Positions 37,813 through 46,565 of a DNA stretch of 64,000 nucleotides are shown here, in pieces. The notes beneath the pieces were generated by a model. That model searched no databases, had not been told where the DNA came from, and was given only the letters and a program-made list of their open reading frames with translations. The stretch comes from Aerolutibacter ruishenii. GTDB lineage: Bacteria > Pseudomonadota > Gammaproteobacteria > Xanthomonadales > Xanthomonadaceae. The stretch covers positions 1-64,000 of the forward strand of contig NZ_VLKP01000002.1 in the NCBI RefSeq assembly GCF_007830115.1, read 5' to 3'. The stretch's first letter is position 1. The number at the start of each line of letters is the position of its first letter. The position numbers were made by a program, and so were the translations under genes.

Positions 37813-39249
37813 ATGGACATAACCGCCGACACCACGCCCCAGGAACTGGCCGCCACGCGCGAGCGCCTGCGAGTGGCGTGGCAGGCCCACAAGCCCGACC
37901 TGGCCCAGCGCCGCCGCGACCTGTCGCGCCTGCGCGACGCCTTCCGCGCCGCGGTGCCGGCGATGGACGCGGCGATCCGCGCGGACTTCGGCCACCGCTC
38001 CAAGCACGAGAACCTGATCTCCGAGGCCATGGTGACGCTGACCGAGATCGACCATGCGCTGCGCCACCTGCGCCGCTGGACGCGTCCGCAGCGTGTCGCG
38101 GTGGGCTGGAAGCTGTGGCCGGCTAGCGCCGAGTTGCGCCACGAGCCGGTCGGCGTCGTCGGCATCATCGCGCCGTGGAACTACCCGGTGAACCTGGCGC
38201 TGGTGCCGCTGGTCTCGGCGATTGCCGCGGGCAACCACGTGTACCTCAAGCCGTCCGAACACACGCCGCGCACCAGCGCATGGCTGCGCCAGTTGTTGGC
38301 CGACGTGTTCCCCACCGACCGCGTGGCCGTGGCCCTGGGCGACTCGGAGGTGGGTGCCGCCTTCGCCGCGCTGCCCTTCGACCACCTGCTGTTCACCGGC
38401 TCGACCGCAGTGGGGCGCAAGGTGATGGCCACGGCCGCGCCCAACCTGACGCCGGTGACGCTTGAACTGGGCGGCAAGGCACCTGCGGTGGTCTGCGCCG
38501 ACTTCCCGATCGGTACCGCCGCCGCGCGCATCGCCACCGGCAAGTGGTTCAACGCCGGGCAGACCTGCATCGGCGTCGATTACGTGCTGGTCGATGCCGC
38601 GCGCCGTGACGCACTGGTGCACGCGCTGGTGCATGAGCTGCGCCAACGCTACGGCCCCGACTTCGTCCATACCGATGCCTACACCCGGGTCATCAACGAA
38701 AGCCAGTTCCGCCGGCTGCAGGGATACCTGGCCGATGCGCGCGAGCGCGGCCATACGGTCATCGAGCCCTTCGCCGACGCCGCGCACCGGCATGCGGCGC
38801 TGATCGAGGACGAACACCTGTTCCCACCGGCGCTGGTGATCGAGCCGGCGGCGGACAGCGACGTCATGCGCCACGAGATCTTCGGACCGATCCTGCCGGT
38901 GCTGTCGTACCAGAACCTGGACGAGGCCATCGCGCGCATCAACGCGCTGGAGCGGCCGCTCGCGCTGTACCCGTTCAGCAACGACCAGCGCCGCATCGAC
39001 CATATCCTGGCCAACGCGCTCGCGGGCGGCGTCACCGTCAACGACACGCTGCTGCACTTCGGCGCGCACAGCCTGCCATTCGGCGGCATCGGCGCCAGCG
39101 GCATCGGCGCGATCCACGGCCGGCATGGTTTCGAGACATTCAGCAAGGCGCTGCCGGTACTGCGCCAGCGTCGCTTCGCTGCCAGTGACTGGCTCAAGCC
39201 GCCGTACCGTGGCCCCATCGACCGGATGATCCGCTGGCTGTCGAAATAG
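37813..39249 (+). CDS. Aldehyde dehydrogenase, coniferyl-aldehyde dehydrogenase type
   Basis: A 478-residue NAD(P)-dependent aldehyde dehydrogenase. Catalytic residues are present: Asn in GIIAPWNYPVNL, Glu in TLELGGKAPAVV, Cys in NAGQTCIGVDYV; the FTGSTAVGRKVM motif binds cofactor. The closing segment SGIGAIHGRHGFETFS resembles the CalB-type and fatty-aldehyde dehydrogenases. The physiological aldehyde is not known. ATG 37813 is 7 bases after TACACT (37800-37805), without a Shine-Dalgarno. Confidence 0.9.
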   Translation: MDITADTTPQELAATRERLRVAWQAHKPDLAQRRRDLSRLRDAFRAAVPAMDAAIRADFGHRSKHENLISEAMVTLTEIDHALRHLRRWTRPQRVAVGWKLWPASAELRHEPVGVVGIIAPWNYPVNLALVPLVSAIAAGNHVYLKPSEHTPRTSAWLRQLLADVFPTDRVAVALGDSEVGAAFAALPFDHLLFTGSTAVGRKVMATAAPNLTPVTLELGGKAPAVVCADFPIGTAAARIATGKWFNAGQTCIGVDYVLVDAARRDALVHALVHELRQRYGPDFVHTDAYTRVINESQFRRLQGYLADARERGHTVIEPFADAAHRHAALIEDEHLFPPALVIEPAADSDVMRHEIFGPILPVLSYQNLDEAIARINALERPLALYPFSNDQRRIDHILANALAGGVTVNDTLLHFGAHSLPFGGIGASGIGAIHGRHGFETFSKALPVLRQRRFAASDWLKPPYRGPIDRMIRWLSK

Positions 39250-39252
39250 ACG

Positions 39253-39284
39253 GCCCGTCACACGCTACCGTCACGCAGACGGGC
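39253..39284. terminator. Weak hairpin between convergent genes
   Basis: GCCCGTC (39253-39259) pairs with GACGGGC (39278-39284) in the gap between the aldehyde dehydrogenase and threonine aldolase stops. The 18-base loop makes it weak. Confidence 0.3.
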
Positions 39285-39342
39285 ACCGACGCCGCGTTCG
39301 TCTGCCTGCTTCAACAGCGCGCCCGCCTGGCGATGAACGCGC

Positions 39343-40368
39343 TCATTCACTGAACGAACGCAACGCTTCGATCGTCCGCTCCACGCCCACGTCGTCCACG
39401 TCGCGGTGCAGCACCAGGCGCACGCGCGGCGTGTAGCCCACCGACACCCGCACTCCGGCAGCCTCCATGTGCGCGCGGAAGCCGTCCGTGCCGCCCGCGA
39501 CCACGTCGATGAACACCATGTTGGTGTGCTGCGCCGCCAACCGCACCGCCGACATGCCCTCCAGCGCGGCTGCCAGCCGCGCCGCGCGCGCGTGGTCATC
39601 GGCCAGCGCGGCCGCGTGGTGGTCCAGCGCATGCAGGCCGGCCGCCGCAAGGATGCCAGCCTGGCGCATGCCGCCACCGGCGACCTTGCGCCAGCGGCGC
39701 GCCTGCGCGATCAGCGCCTGCGAGCCCAGCAGCACCGAGCCCACCGGCGCGCCAAGCCCCTTGGACAGGCACACCGACACGCTGTCGAAGTGGCGGACGA
39801 TGGCGCGCGGCGGCAACCCCAGTGCGACGGCCGCATTGAACAAGCGCGCGCCGTCCAGGTGCAGCGACAGGCCGCGCCGGTCGCACAGTGCGCGCGCCGC
39901 GGCGAGGTAGTCCATCGGCAGCACGCGCCCGTGCCAGGTGTTTTCCAGGCACAGCAGCCGCGTCCGCGCGAAATGCGGATCATCGGGCTTGATCGCCTGC
40001 TCCACGGCGTCCACCGGCAGGCTGCCGTCGGCGGCCTGCACCAGCGGCTGCGGCTGGATCGAACCCAGCACCGCCGCGCCGCCGCCTTCGTAGCGGTAGG
40101 TATGCGCGTCCATGCCGACGATGTACTCGTCGCCGCGCTCGCAATGCGCCAGCAACGCCAGCAGGTTGGACTGCGTGCCGCTGGGTACGAACAGCCCCGC
40201 CTCAAAGCCGAGCTCGACAGCCAGCCGGGCCTGCAAGGCATTGACCGTCGGGTCCTCGCCGTACACATCGTCGCCCACCTCGGCGCGGGCCATCGCCTCG
40301 CGCATGGCGGGCGTGGGCCGGGTCACGGTATCGCTGCGCAGGTCGATGACGGGCAAGGAGGTGGACAT
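39343..40368 (-). CDS. ltaE: Low-specificity L-threonine aldolase
   Basis: A 341-residue PLP enzyme cleaving L-(allo-)threonine to glycine and acetaldehyde. N-terminal [19 protein letters not shown] and [13 protein letters not shown] are hallmarks; the PLP lysine is in [15 protein letters not shown] and [12 protein letters not shown] is the Asp region. The ATG at 40368 (MSTSLPV) is preferred over a TTG four codons upstream. Fold-type I residues are complete. Confidence 0.95.
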   Translation of the reverse strand: MSTSLPVIDLRSDTVTRPTPAMREAMARAEVGDDVYGEDPTVNALQARLAVELGFEAGLFVPSGTQSNLLALLAHCERGDEYIVGMDAHTYRYEGGGAAVLGSIQPQPLVQAADGSLPVDAVEQAIKPDDPHFARTRLLCLENTWHGRVLPMDYLAAARALCDRRGLSLHLDGARLFNAAVALGLPPRAIVRHFDSVSVCLSKGLGAPVGSVLLGSQALIAQARRWRKVAGGGMRQAGILAAAGLHALDHHAAALADDHARAARLAAALEGMSAVRLAAQHTNMVFIDVVAGGTDGFRAHMEAAGVRVSVGYTPRVRLVLHRDVDDVGVERTIEALRSFSE

Positions 40369-40430
40369 GGCAGGGGCCAACCGCGGATGGAAAATTCCAT
40401 CATGCCATCGCCCCCGACTAGACTGTGCCG

Positions 40431-41201
40431 ATGAAAATCGCCAGCTGGAACGTCAACTCCCTCAATGTCCGCCTGCCGCACCTGGAGCAGTGGCTGGGGG
40501 CCTTCGCGCCGGACATCGTCGGCCTGCAGGAGACCAAGCTGGAAGACAGCCGCTTCCCCGACACGGCGCTGGTCGGTGCCGGCTACCGCAGCGTGTTCGC
40601 GGGGCAGAAGACCTACAACGGCGTGGCCATCCTCTCGCGCGAGCCGGCGCAGGACGTGCAGGTCGGCATCCCCGGCTTCGACGACGAGCAGAAGCGGGTG
40701 ATCGCCGCGACCGTCGGCGGGGTGCGCATCGTCAACCTGTACGTGGTCAACGGCCAGGACGTGGGCACCGACAAATACGCCTACAAGCTGCGCTGGCTGG
40801 AGGCGGTGCACGACTGGATCGGGCAGGAGCTGCAGCGCCATCCGGAGCTGGTGGTGCTGGGCGATTTCAACATCGCCCCCGACGACCGCGACGTGCACGA
40901 CCCCGCGGTGTGGAACGACGAGCACATCCTCACCTCCACCGCCGAGCGCGACGGCCTGCGCCGGCTGTGCGCGCTGGGCCTGCACGATGCGTTCCGCCTG
41001 CACAGCCACGAAGCCGGCCTCTTCAGCTGGTGGGATTACCGCCAGGCCGCGTTCCGTCGCAACCTGGGGCTACGCATCGACCTGACGCTGGTCTCGGATG
41101 CACTGCGCGCGCGCTGCGTGGCGGCCGGCATCGACCGCGAACCGCGTACCTGGGACCGCCCCAGCGACCACGCGCCCGCCTGGGTGGAACTGGGCGCGTG
41201 A
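40431..41201 (+). CDS. xth: Exodeoxyribonuclease III (AP endonuclease)
   Basis: A 256-residue enzyme of the EEP family for base-excision repair. Conserved motifs: [27 protein letters not shown] (catalytic Glu), [29 protein letters not shown] (Asp/Asn) and [12 protein letters not shown] (Asp-His). ATG at 40431 is chosen over an upstream GTG; TAGACT at 40419-40424 lies 6 bases before it. Convergent with the next gene, 1 base apart. Confidence 0.96.
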   Translation: MKIASWNVNSLNVRLPHLEQWLGAFAPDIVGLQETKLEDSRFPDTALVGAGYRSVFAGQKTYNGVAILSREPAQDVQVGIPGFDDEQKRVIAATVGGVRIVNLYVVNGQDVGTDKYAYKLRWLEAVHDWIGQELQRHPELVVLGDFNIAPDDRDVHDPAVWNDEHILTSTAERDGLRRLCALGLHDAFRLHSHEAGLFSWWDYRQAAFRRNLGLRIDLTLVSDALRARCVAAGIDREPRTWDRPSDHAPAWVELGA

Positions 41202-41202
41202 A

Positions 41203-41475
41203 TCAGCGCACGCGCCCGCGGCGGAACAGGTTGACGATGCCCAGCAGGACGATCGCGCCGACCAGCGACAACAGCAGGCCGGTGACGGAGAAATTGCCGT
41301 CGTTGATGTCGCCGCCGCCCAGGCCCAGCATCCCGCCCAGCCAGCCGCCGATGAACGCGCCGACGATGCCGACGATGACGTTGAGGAAGATGCCCTGTTG
41401 GCCGTCGGTCTTCATGACCATGCTGGCCAGCCAACCGATGATGCCGCCGACGATCAGCCAGATGATGATGCCCAT
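41203..41475 (-). CDS. GlsB/YeaQ/YmgE family stress-associated membrane protein
   Basis: A 90-residue protein with three membrane segments: [40 protein letters not shown] and [20 protein letters not shown]. The glycine-rich spacing is that of the transglycosylase-associated protein family. It is induced by envelope or acid stress in other bacteria; molecular role unknown. A GGAG-type ribosome site precedes the ATG. A 229-base gap to the next gene carries only the promoter of the downstream transferase. Confidence 0.93.
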   Translation of the reverse strand: MGIIIWLIVGGIIGWLASMVMKTDGQQGIFLNVIVGIVGAFIGGWLGGMLGLGGGDINDGNFSVTGLLLSLVGAIVLLGIVNLFRRGRVR

Positions 41476-41704
41476 GGTGCGTTTCTCCTTGTGATGGTGG
41501 AAATGGTGGTGCGGGGTGGATCACATCCCGCGCCGTTGTGGTGGGCGCAGTGTCAGGCGCGGCACGTGATGGCGATGTCTGCAAAATCAGCAACTTGCGT
41601 GATGAGAAAGTGAGGACACGCCTACCGTTCATCATCGTGGCGACGGCGTGCAGGCCGCGCCGTCGAGCCCCGGCTTCGCGCATGGCGTGCGTACACTGGC
41701 GCGC

Positions 41705-42310
41705 ATGAACCCGCCGACGCCGCAGCCGCTGTCCGACCTGGCCACGACCGCGCCGCACGCGGCATGGCTGCCGCGCGACCGCACGCAAACGGCGCAGGCA
41801 CAAGCCGGCGCATGGTTGGCGAAAACCCTGTCGCGGCCACCGGCGCAGGTCGCCTTCGAACGCGATGCACACGGTCGCCCGCATCTGCACCCACCGCTGC
41901 AGGCCCTGGACTGCAACTGGAGCCACAGCGGCGAGGGACTGCTGGTGGCGGTGGGCGAAGGCATGCGCGTGGGCGTCGACCTTGAATGGGAGCGCCCGCG
42001 ACCGCGCGCGCTCGCGCTGGCGGAGCGCTTCTTCGCGCCGCAGGAACTGCAATGGCTGCTGGCGCAACCGGAACCCGGACGCGAGCGGCAGTTCCTGCGC
42101 CTGTGGTGCGCCAAGGAGGCGGTATTGAAGGCGCACGGCCACGGCCTGTCCTTCGGCCTGCACCGGCTGGTCTTTGCCGAAGGCGACGCTGGCCTGCGCC
42201 TGCACGAATGCGATGCCGCACTCGGCGACGCCAATGCCTGGACCGTGCGCGAACTCGTTCCCGCCCCGGGCTACCTCGGCGCACTCGCATGGCGACCCCA
42301 CGCCGGGTAG
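41705..42310 (+). CDS. 4'-phosphopantetheinyl transferase (Sfp type)
   Basis: A 201-residue enzyme that transfers phosphopantetheine from CoA to carrier-protein serines. Key motifs: [27 protein letters not shown] (Mg-binding Asp/Glu) and [18 protein letters not shown] (WxxKEA). As the only Sfp-type enzyme in the window it is the obvious candidate to activate the two pigment ACPs, a role shown for its relatives in Xanthomonas; here that is inference. ATG 41705 lies 8 bases after TACACT (41691-41696). Confidence 0.92.
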   Translation: MNPPTPQPLSDLATTAPHAAWLPRDRTQTAQAQAGAWLAKTLSRPPAQVAFERDAHGRPHLHPPLQALDCNWSHSGEGLLVAVGEGMRVGVDLEWERPRPRALALAERFFAPQELQWLLAQPEPGRERQFLRLWCAKEAVLKAHGHGLSFGLHRLVFAEGDAGLRLHECDAALGDANAWTVRELVPAPGYLGALAWRPHAG

Positions 42311-42389
42311 GGCACGTGGCGCGACCCTCGCGGGCCACGCGCACCGCTGGTTAGCGCCCCATACCCGCTGCGGTCATACTGCGCACCGC

Positions 42390-43052
42390 ATGAACACCCC
42401 CGACCTGCCCGCCGACCTGCGCCCCATGCTGGAGTCCGGCCTCGTCCGCCTCGGCCTGGACCCGGCACTGGCCACCCCGCTGCTGGCCTACCTGGGCCTG
42501 CTGGTGCGCTGGAACAAGACCTACAACCTCACCGCCGTGCGCGACCCGCACGAGATGGTGACCAAGCACCTGCTCGACTCGCTGGCGATGCACCCCTACG
42601 TCGATGCCATCGCCGCGCGCGGCGGCGCGCTGGCCGACCTGGGCACCGGCGCCGGCCTGCCCGGCATCCCGCTGGCCATCGTCAAGCCGGGCCTGCGCGT
42701 GACCCTGGTGGAAAGCAACGGCAAGAAAGCGCGCTTCATGCGCGAAGCCGTGCGCCAGCTGGGGCTGAAGGACGTGCGCGTGGCCGAATCGCGGATCGAG
42801 GCCCTGGCCGAGCCGGGAGCCTATGACGCCATCACCGCCCGTGCCCTGGCGACGTTGCCGCTGATCATCGAACTCGGCGGCCACCTGCTCGGGCCCGATG
42901 GCGAGCTGCTGGCGATGAAAGGCGTGCACCCGGTTGACGAAATCGCCGGCCTGCCTGCGGGCTGGGCGGTACGCGCCTCGCACCCGCTCGTGGTGCCCGG
43001 ACTGGTGGGCGAGCGGCACCTGGTGGTGGTTGGGCGCGCGTCCATCGGCTGA
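42390..43052 (+). CDS. rsmG: 16S rRNA (guanine-N7)-methyltransferase RsmG (GidB)
   Basis: A 220-residue SAM methyltransferase for G527 of 16S rRNA. Family signature: [35 protein letters not shown], then [20 protein letters not shown] (SAM motif) and [17 protein letters not shown], and [12 protein letters not shown]. Its position before parA-parB is the common origin-proximal order. The start at 42390 is set by homology; CATACT lies 9 bases upstream. Confidence 0.96.
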   Translation: MNTPDLPADLRPMLESGLVRLGLDPALATPLLAYLGLLVRWNKTYNLTAVRDPHEMVTKHLLDSLAMHPYVDAIAARGGALADLGTGAGLPGIPLAIVKPGLRVTLVESNGKKARFMREAVRQLGLKDVRVAESRIEALAEPGAYDAITARALATLPLIIELGGHLLGPDGELLAMKGVHPVDEIAGLPAGWAVRASHPLVVPGLVGERHLVVVGRASIG

Positions 43053-43312
43053 CCCCCACGCCGCAGCCTCGCGGAGGATGGGGATCCCGGCCACCGCCCC
43101 TCGAGGCCCCCCGTGGCCCTTGTGATGTGTACCGCCCCACCGCCCCGGTGTGGCGCCTTGCGGCGCAGCACGCCACACGCGCGCCCCACGCGCGGCCCGC
43201 ACCGCCAAAACCATCACGTTTTCGCCCGCTCGGCAGCGCCCTGCGGCAGCGTGCATAATCATCTGTCCGGCCCCGCGCCGGACCCTTTCCGTCACTGACC
43301 AGGACGAGCCGC
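43053..43312. other. 260-base gap before parA
   Basis: A GC-rich gap. TGCATAAT at 43252-43259 looks like an extended -10 for parA, without a convincing -35. No parS palindrome (TGTTTCACGTGAAACA-like) is visible here. No ORF is credible. Confidence 0.35.
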
Positions 43313-44128
43313 ATGGCCCGCATCATCGCCGTCGCCAACCAGAAGGGCGGGGTCGGCAAGACCACCACCGCCGTCAACCTGGCCGCCGCCCTGGCCAGGA
43401 CGCCCAAGCGCGTGCTGCTCGTCGACCTGGACGCGCAGGGCAACGCCACCATGGGCAGCGGCATCGACAAGCGCGAGATCGACGTGTCCATCTGCGACGT
43501 GCTGCTGGGCGAGGCCGATGCGGCCAGCATCCTCAAGCGCACCGCCGAGGACTTCGACCTGCTGCCGGCCAACATCGAGCTGACGGCCGCCGAGATCACC
43601 CTCATGAACGAGGACGGCCGCGAGCAGCGCCTGAAGACCGCGCTCGCGCCGCTGCGCGCCAACTACGACTTCATCCTGATCGACTGTCCGCCGGCGCTGT
43701 CGCTGCTCACGCTCAACGCGCTGACCGCCGCCGACTCGGTGATCGTGCCGATGCAGTGCGAGTACTACGCGCTGGAAGGCATCAGCGCCCTGCTCGACAC
43801 CATCAACGCACTCAAGGCCCGGCTCAACCCGGCGCTGGAAGTCGAGGGCGTGCTGCGCACCATGTTCGACGTGCGCAACAACCTGGCCAACGCGGTCTCG
43901 GCCGAGCTGACCAACCACTTCGGCAACAAGGTGTTCCGCACCATCGTGCCGCGCAACGTGCGCCTGGCCGAAGCGCCCAGCCACGGCCAGAGCATCGTCG
44001 GTTACGACCAGGCCAGCCGCGGCGGCATCGCCTACCTGGGCCTGGCCGGCGAAGTGCTGCGTCGCCAGCGCGAGCGCGAGCAGGCCGCCAAGGCCGCGTC
44101 GGCCGCTGGCCGGGAGGTCGCGGCATGA
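43313..44128 (+). CDS. parA: Chromosome partitioning ATPase ParA (Soj)
   Basis: A 271-residue ParA/MinD-type ATPase. Deviant Walker A is NQKGGVGKTTTAVNLA, with LLVDLDAQGNATMG and FILIDCPPALSLLTLNA (Walker B region). It moves ParB-parS complexes during origin segregation. The stop overlaps the parB start as ATGA. Upstream rsmG gives the standard gidB-parAB order; no mnmG is visible next to it. Confidence 0.97.
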   Translation: MARIIAVANQKGGVGKTTTAVNLAAALARTPKRVLLVDLDAQGNATMGSGIDKREIDVSICDVLLGEADAASILKRTAEDFDLLPANIELTAAEITLMNEDGREQRLKTALAPLRANYDFILIDCPPALSLLTLNALTAADSVIVPMQCEYYALEGISALLDTINALKARLNPALEVEGVLRTMFDVRNNLANAVSAELTNHFGNKVFRTIVPRNVRLAEAPSHGQSIVGYDQASRGGIAYLGLAGEVLRRQREREQAAKAASAAGREVAA

Positions 44129-45051
44129 GCAACGCCAAGGGGGGCGGCAGCGCCAAGAAGCGCGGGCTGGGCCGCGGACTGGCCGCCCTGCTGGGCCCCG
44201 AGGCCGCCGCCGAAGCCCCCGCGCTGGAAGCCGTACCCGGCGACGTGCTGCGCACCCTGCCGGTGGACGCGCTGCAGGCCGGCAAGTACCAGCCGCGCAA
44301 GGTGTGGGACGAGGACAAGCTGGCCGAGCTGGCGGAGTCGATCAAGGCGCAGGGCGTGATCCAGCCCATCGTCGTGCGCGACCTGGGTGGCAAGACCTAC
44401 GAGATCATCGCAGGCGAGCGCCGCTGGCGCGCCAGCAAGCTGGCCGGGCTGGCCGAGATCCCGGTGGTGATCCGCGAGGTGGACGACCGCACCGTGGTCG
44501 CCATGGCACTGATCGAGAACATCCAGCGCGAGGACCTCAACCCGCTGGAGGAGGCCAACGCGCTGCAACGCCTCATCGACGAGTTCGACCTGACCCACGC
44601 CCAGGCCGCCGAGGCCGTGGGCCGCTCGCGCGTGGCCGTGTCCAACCTGCTGCGCCTGCTGGAACTGTCGCCGGAGATCCGCGTGCTGGTGGAAACCCGC
44701 GCGCTGGACATGGGCCACGCCCGCGCCCTGCTGTCGCTGACCCCGCAGGCCGCGATTGCCCTGGCCCGGCAGGCCGCCGAGGCCGGCTGGTCGGTGCGCG
44801 AGGTCGAGCACCGCGTGCAGCAGCTGACCGCGGGCATGATCCCGACCAGCAGCAGCGCCCGGGCCAAGCCGGTCAAGGCCAAGCCGCAGGCCGACATCGC
44901 CGCGCTGGAGCGCGAACTGTCCGAGTCGCTCGGCACCAGGGTCAACGTACTGCATGGGCGCGGCGGCAAGGGCCGGCTGGTGATTCATTACACCGACCTG
45001 GACTCGCTGGAAGGCGTGCTGGAAAAGCTGCGCGGTCCGGTCGAGGCCTGA
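44125..45051 (+). CDS. parB: Chromosome partitioning protein ParB (Spo0J)
   Basis: A 308-residue CTPase/DNA-binding protein: LGRGLAALLG (ParA-interaction segment), VDALQAGKYQPRK, VRDLGGKTYEIIAGERRWRA (CTP pocket with GERRWR), VAMALIENIQREDLNPLEEA and the helix-turn-helix LTHAQAAEAVGRSRVAVSNLL; the C-terminal dimerisation domain follows. It loads at parS and spreads to organise the origin. Length and motifs are complete. Confidence 0.97.
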   Translation: MSNAKGGGSAKKRGLGRGLAALLGPEAAAEAPALEAVPGDVLRTLPVDALQAGKYQPRKVWDEDKLAELAESIKAQGVIQPIVVRDLGGKTYEIIAGERRWRASKLAGLAEIPVVIREVDDRTVVAMALIENIQREDLNPLEEANALQRLIDEFDLTHAQAAEAVGRSRVAVSNLLRLLELSPEIRVLVETRALDMGHARALLSLTPQAAIALARQAAEAGWSVREVEHRVQQLTAGMIPTSSSARAKPVKAKPQADIAALERELSESLGTRVNVLHGRGGKGRLVIHYTDLDSLEGVLEKLRGPVEA

Positions 45052-45165
45052 AGCCCGGCCCCGGCCCAGCTTGCCTTTCCGGCCGGCCCGGCTCGACCGC
45101 GCCGGTAACGATAATCGTCGACAATAGCGCGCAACCCACTGCCCCGTATCGCCCACGCCCCGCCG

Positions 45166-45909
45166 ATGCCGCCTGCCAGCCCCCAACTTTCCGTCGTGGT
45201 CCCGGTGTTCAACGAGCGCGACAACGTCGCGCCGCTGGTGCACGAAATTACCGCGGCCCTGCGGGGGCGCGCCCCGGCCGACGGTGGCGACTTCGAGATC
45301 GTCTATGTCGATGACCATTCGAAGGACGACACGCTGGCCGTGTTGCAGCAACTCAAGACCGAGGTTCCGGAACTGCGCGTGGTGCACCACGTCATCCAGA
45401 GCGGGCAGAGCACCGCGATCCGCAACGGGGTGAAGGCCGCGCGTGGCGCGTGGATCGCCACGCTGGACGGCGACGGCCAGAACGACCCGGCCGACATCCC
45501 CAAGCTGATCGCCGAGCGCGCCAAGGCCACGCCTGAGGTCAAGCTGTTCGCCGGCTGGCGCGTCAACCGCCAGGACAGCGGCAGCAAGCGCTGGGCGTCG
45601 AAGTGGGCCAACGCGATCCGCAGCCGCATGCTGCGTGATGCCACGCCCGACACCGGTTGCGGCATCAAGCTGTTCGAGCGCGAGGCGTTCCTCGACCTGC
45701 CGCACTTCAACCACATGCACCGCTACCTGCCGGCGCTGATGCAGCGCGCGGGCTGGAAGACGGTGAGCGTGCCGGTGCACCACCGCCATCGCACCGCGGG
45801 CGTGTCCAAGTACAACAACCTCAACCGCGCGCTGGTCGGCATCAGCGACCTGCGTGGCGTGGCGTGGCTGATCAAGCGCGGCAAGGTCACGCGCGTGCAG
45901 GAGCTCTGA
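45166..45909 (+). CDS. Polyprenyl-phosphate-type family 2 glycosyltransferase
   Basis: A 247-residue enzyme like dolichol/undecaprenyl-phosphate mannosyl- or glucosyltransferases: LSVVVPVFNERDNVAPLVHE, IVYVDDHSKDDTLAVL (donor site), WIATLDGDGQNDPADIP (metal) and FNHMHRYLPALMQRAGW with VPVHHRHRTAGVSKYN. It lacks the two C-terminal membrane helices. It is followed after 2 bases by a LABN-domain membrane protein, its usual partner, so the pair probably supplies a lipid-linked sugar for envelope modification. Confidence 0.88.
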   Translation: MPPASPQLSVVVPVFNERDNVAPLVHEITAALRGRAPADGGDFEIVYVDDHSKDDTLAVLQQLKTEVPELRVVHHVIQSGQSTAIRNGVKAARGAWIATLDGDGQNDPADIPKLIAERAKATPEVKLFAGWRVNRQDSGSKRWASKWANAIRSRMLRDATPDTGCGIKLFEREAFLDLPHFNHMHRYLPALMQRAGWKTVSVPVHHRHRTAGVSKYNNLNRALVGISDLRGVAWLIKRGKVTRVQEL

Positions 45910-45911
45910 GC

Positions 45912-46268
45912 ATGCCGGTGGACGCTCTCGCGGTGGACTTCATGAACACGCCGATCGCGTGGCTGGAGTGGACCGGGCTGCACATGTCGCCGTGGAAGCT
46001 GATCGGGTTGACCGGCGCGCTGATGTTCGGTGGACGCTGGGTGGTGCAGTTTCTTGCCTCGCGAAGGCATGGCAAGCCGGTGATCCCGCGGCTGTTCTGG
46101 TACATGAGCCTGGTGGGCAGCGCGATGACGCTGAGCTACTTCGTGTTCTCGCAGAAGCAGGATTCGGTGGGGGTTATCCAGAACCTGTTTCCGGCGTTTA
46201 CTGCTGCCTACAGCTTGTACCTGGATATCCGGCATCGCGGTTGGAAGCGCGATCGCGCCAGTCACTGA
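45912..46268 (+). CDS. Lipid A biosynthesis N-terminal (LABN) domain membrane protein
   Basis: A 118-residue protein with three membrane segments: LIGLTGALMFGGRWVVQFLA, LFWYMSLVGSAMTLSYFVF and NLFPAFTAAYSLYLDIRH. This is the LABN domain (PF07578), named from LpxB fusions but often encoded alone beside a polyprenyl-phosphate glycosyltransferase. Its exact action is unknown. No GT-C type transferase (ArnT/GT83) follows in this window, which such pairs often have. An ATG ten codons in is an alternative start. Confidence 0.87.
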   Translation: MPVDALAVDFMNTPIAWLEWTGLHMSPWKLIGLTGALMFGGRWVVQFLASRRHGKPVIPRLFWYMSLVGSAMTLSYFVFSQKQDSVGVIQNLFPAFTAAYSLYLDIRHRGWKRDRASH

Positions 46269-46284
46269 TCAAATCAGGGACTTC

Positions 46285-46477
46285 GGACGGGGCCGCTGAG
46301 CCCAGGGGGCATTGCTCCTCGGCTCCATCGGCACATCCTGTGCCGAGTCGCCGCCGCGGGCCAGTCCGGCCCGGCGCAGCGCGCCGGGCGTTCGATCGGG
46401 CCACGCGGCAGTGCCGCGTAAGCGGCCCGCCCTCACCCATGGCCCGCTCTCCGCAATGCCCCATGGACTCACCGTCC
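46285..46477. other. Hairpin-dense intergenic element
   Basis: Outer arms GGACGG (46285-46290) with CCGTCC (46472-46477) and GGGGCATTGC (46306-46315) with GCAATGCCCC (46453-46462) enclose four tight hairpins: TCGGCACA/TGTGCCGA (46328-46346, loop TCC), GGGCC/GGCCC (46358-46372), CCGGCGC/GCGCCGG (46371-46387, sharing two bases with the previous one) and ACGCGGCA/TGCCGCGT (46403-46419). Such order suggests a structured RNA or a REP/MITE-like element. No coding potential. Confidence 0.5.
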
Positions 46478-46565
46478 CTCAGCTCGTTTGGGTGACCAAA
46501 CCCCACGAAAGAGCAAATGCGGGACTACCCCCGAGGTGCGAAGATCGGCCTTTCGCCACTGCTGG

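Noticed and set aside
43053-43312. parS centromere site upstream of parA
   Set aside because: No 16-base palindrome close to TGTTTCACGTGAAACA is present; a CACGTG near 11057 lacks the flanking arms.
46290-46432. A further long-range stem GGGCCGCT (46290-46297) with AGCGGCCC (46425-46432)
   Set aside because: It cannot form together with the 10-bp outer arm, because the order of the arms is not nested.
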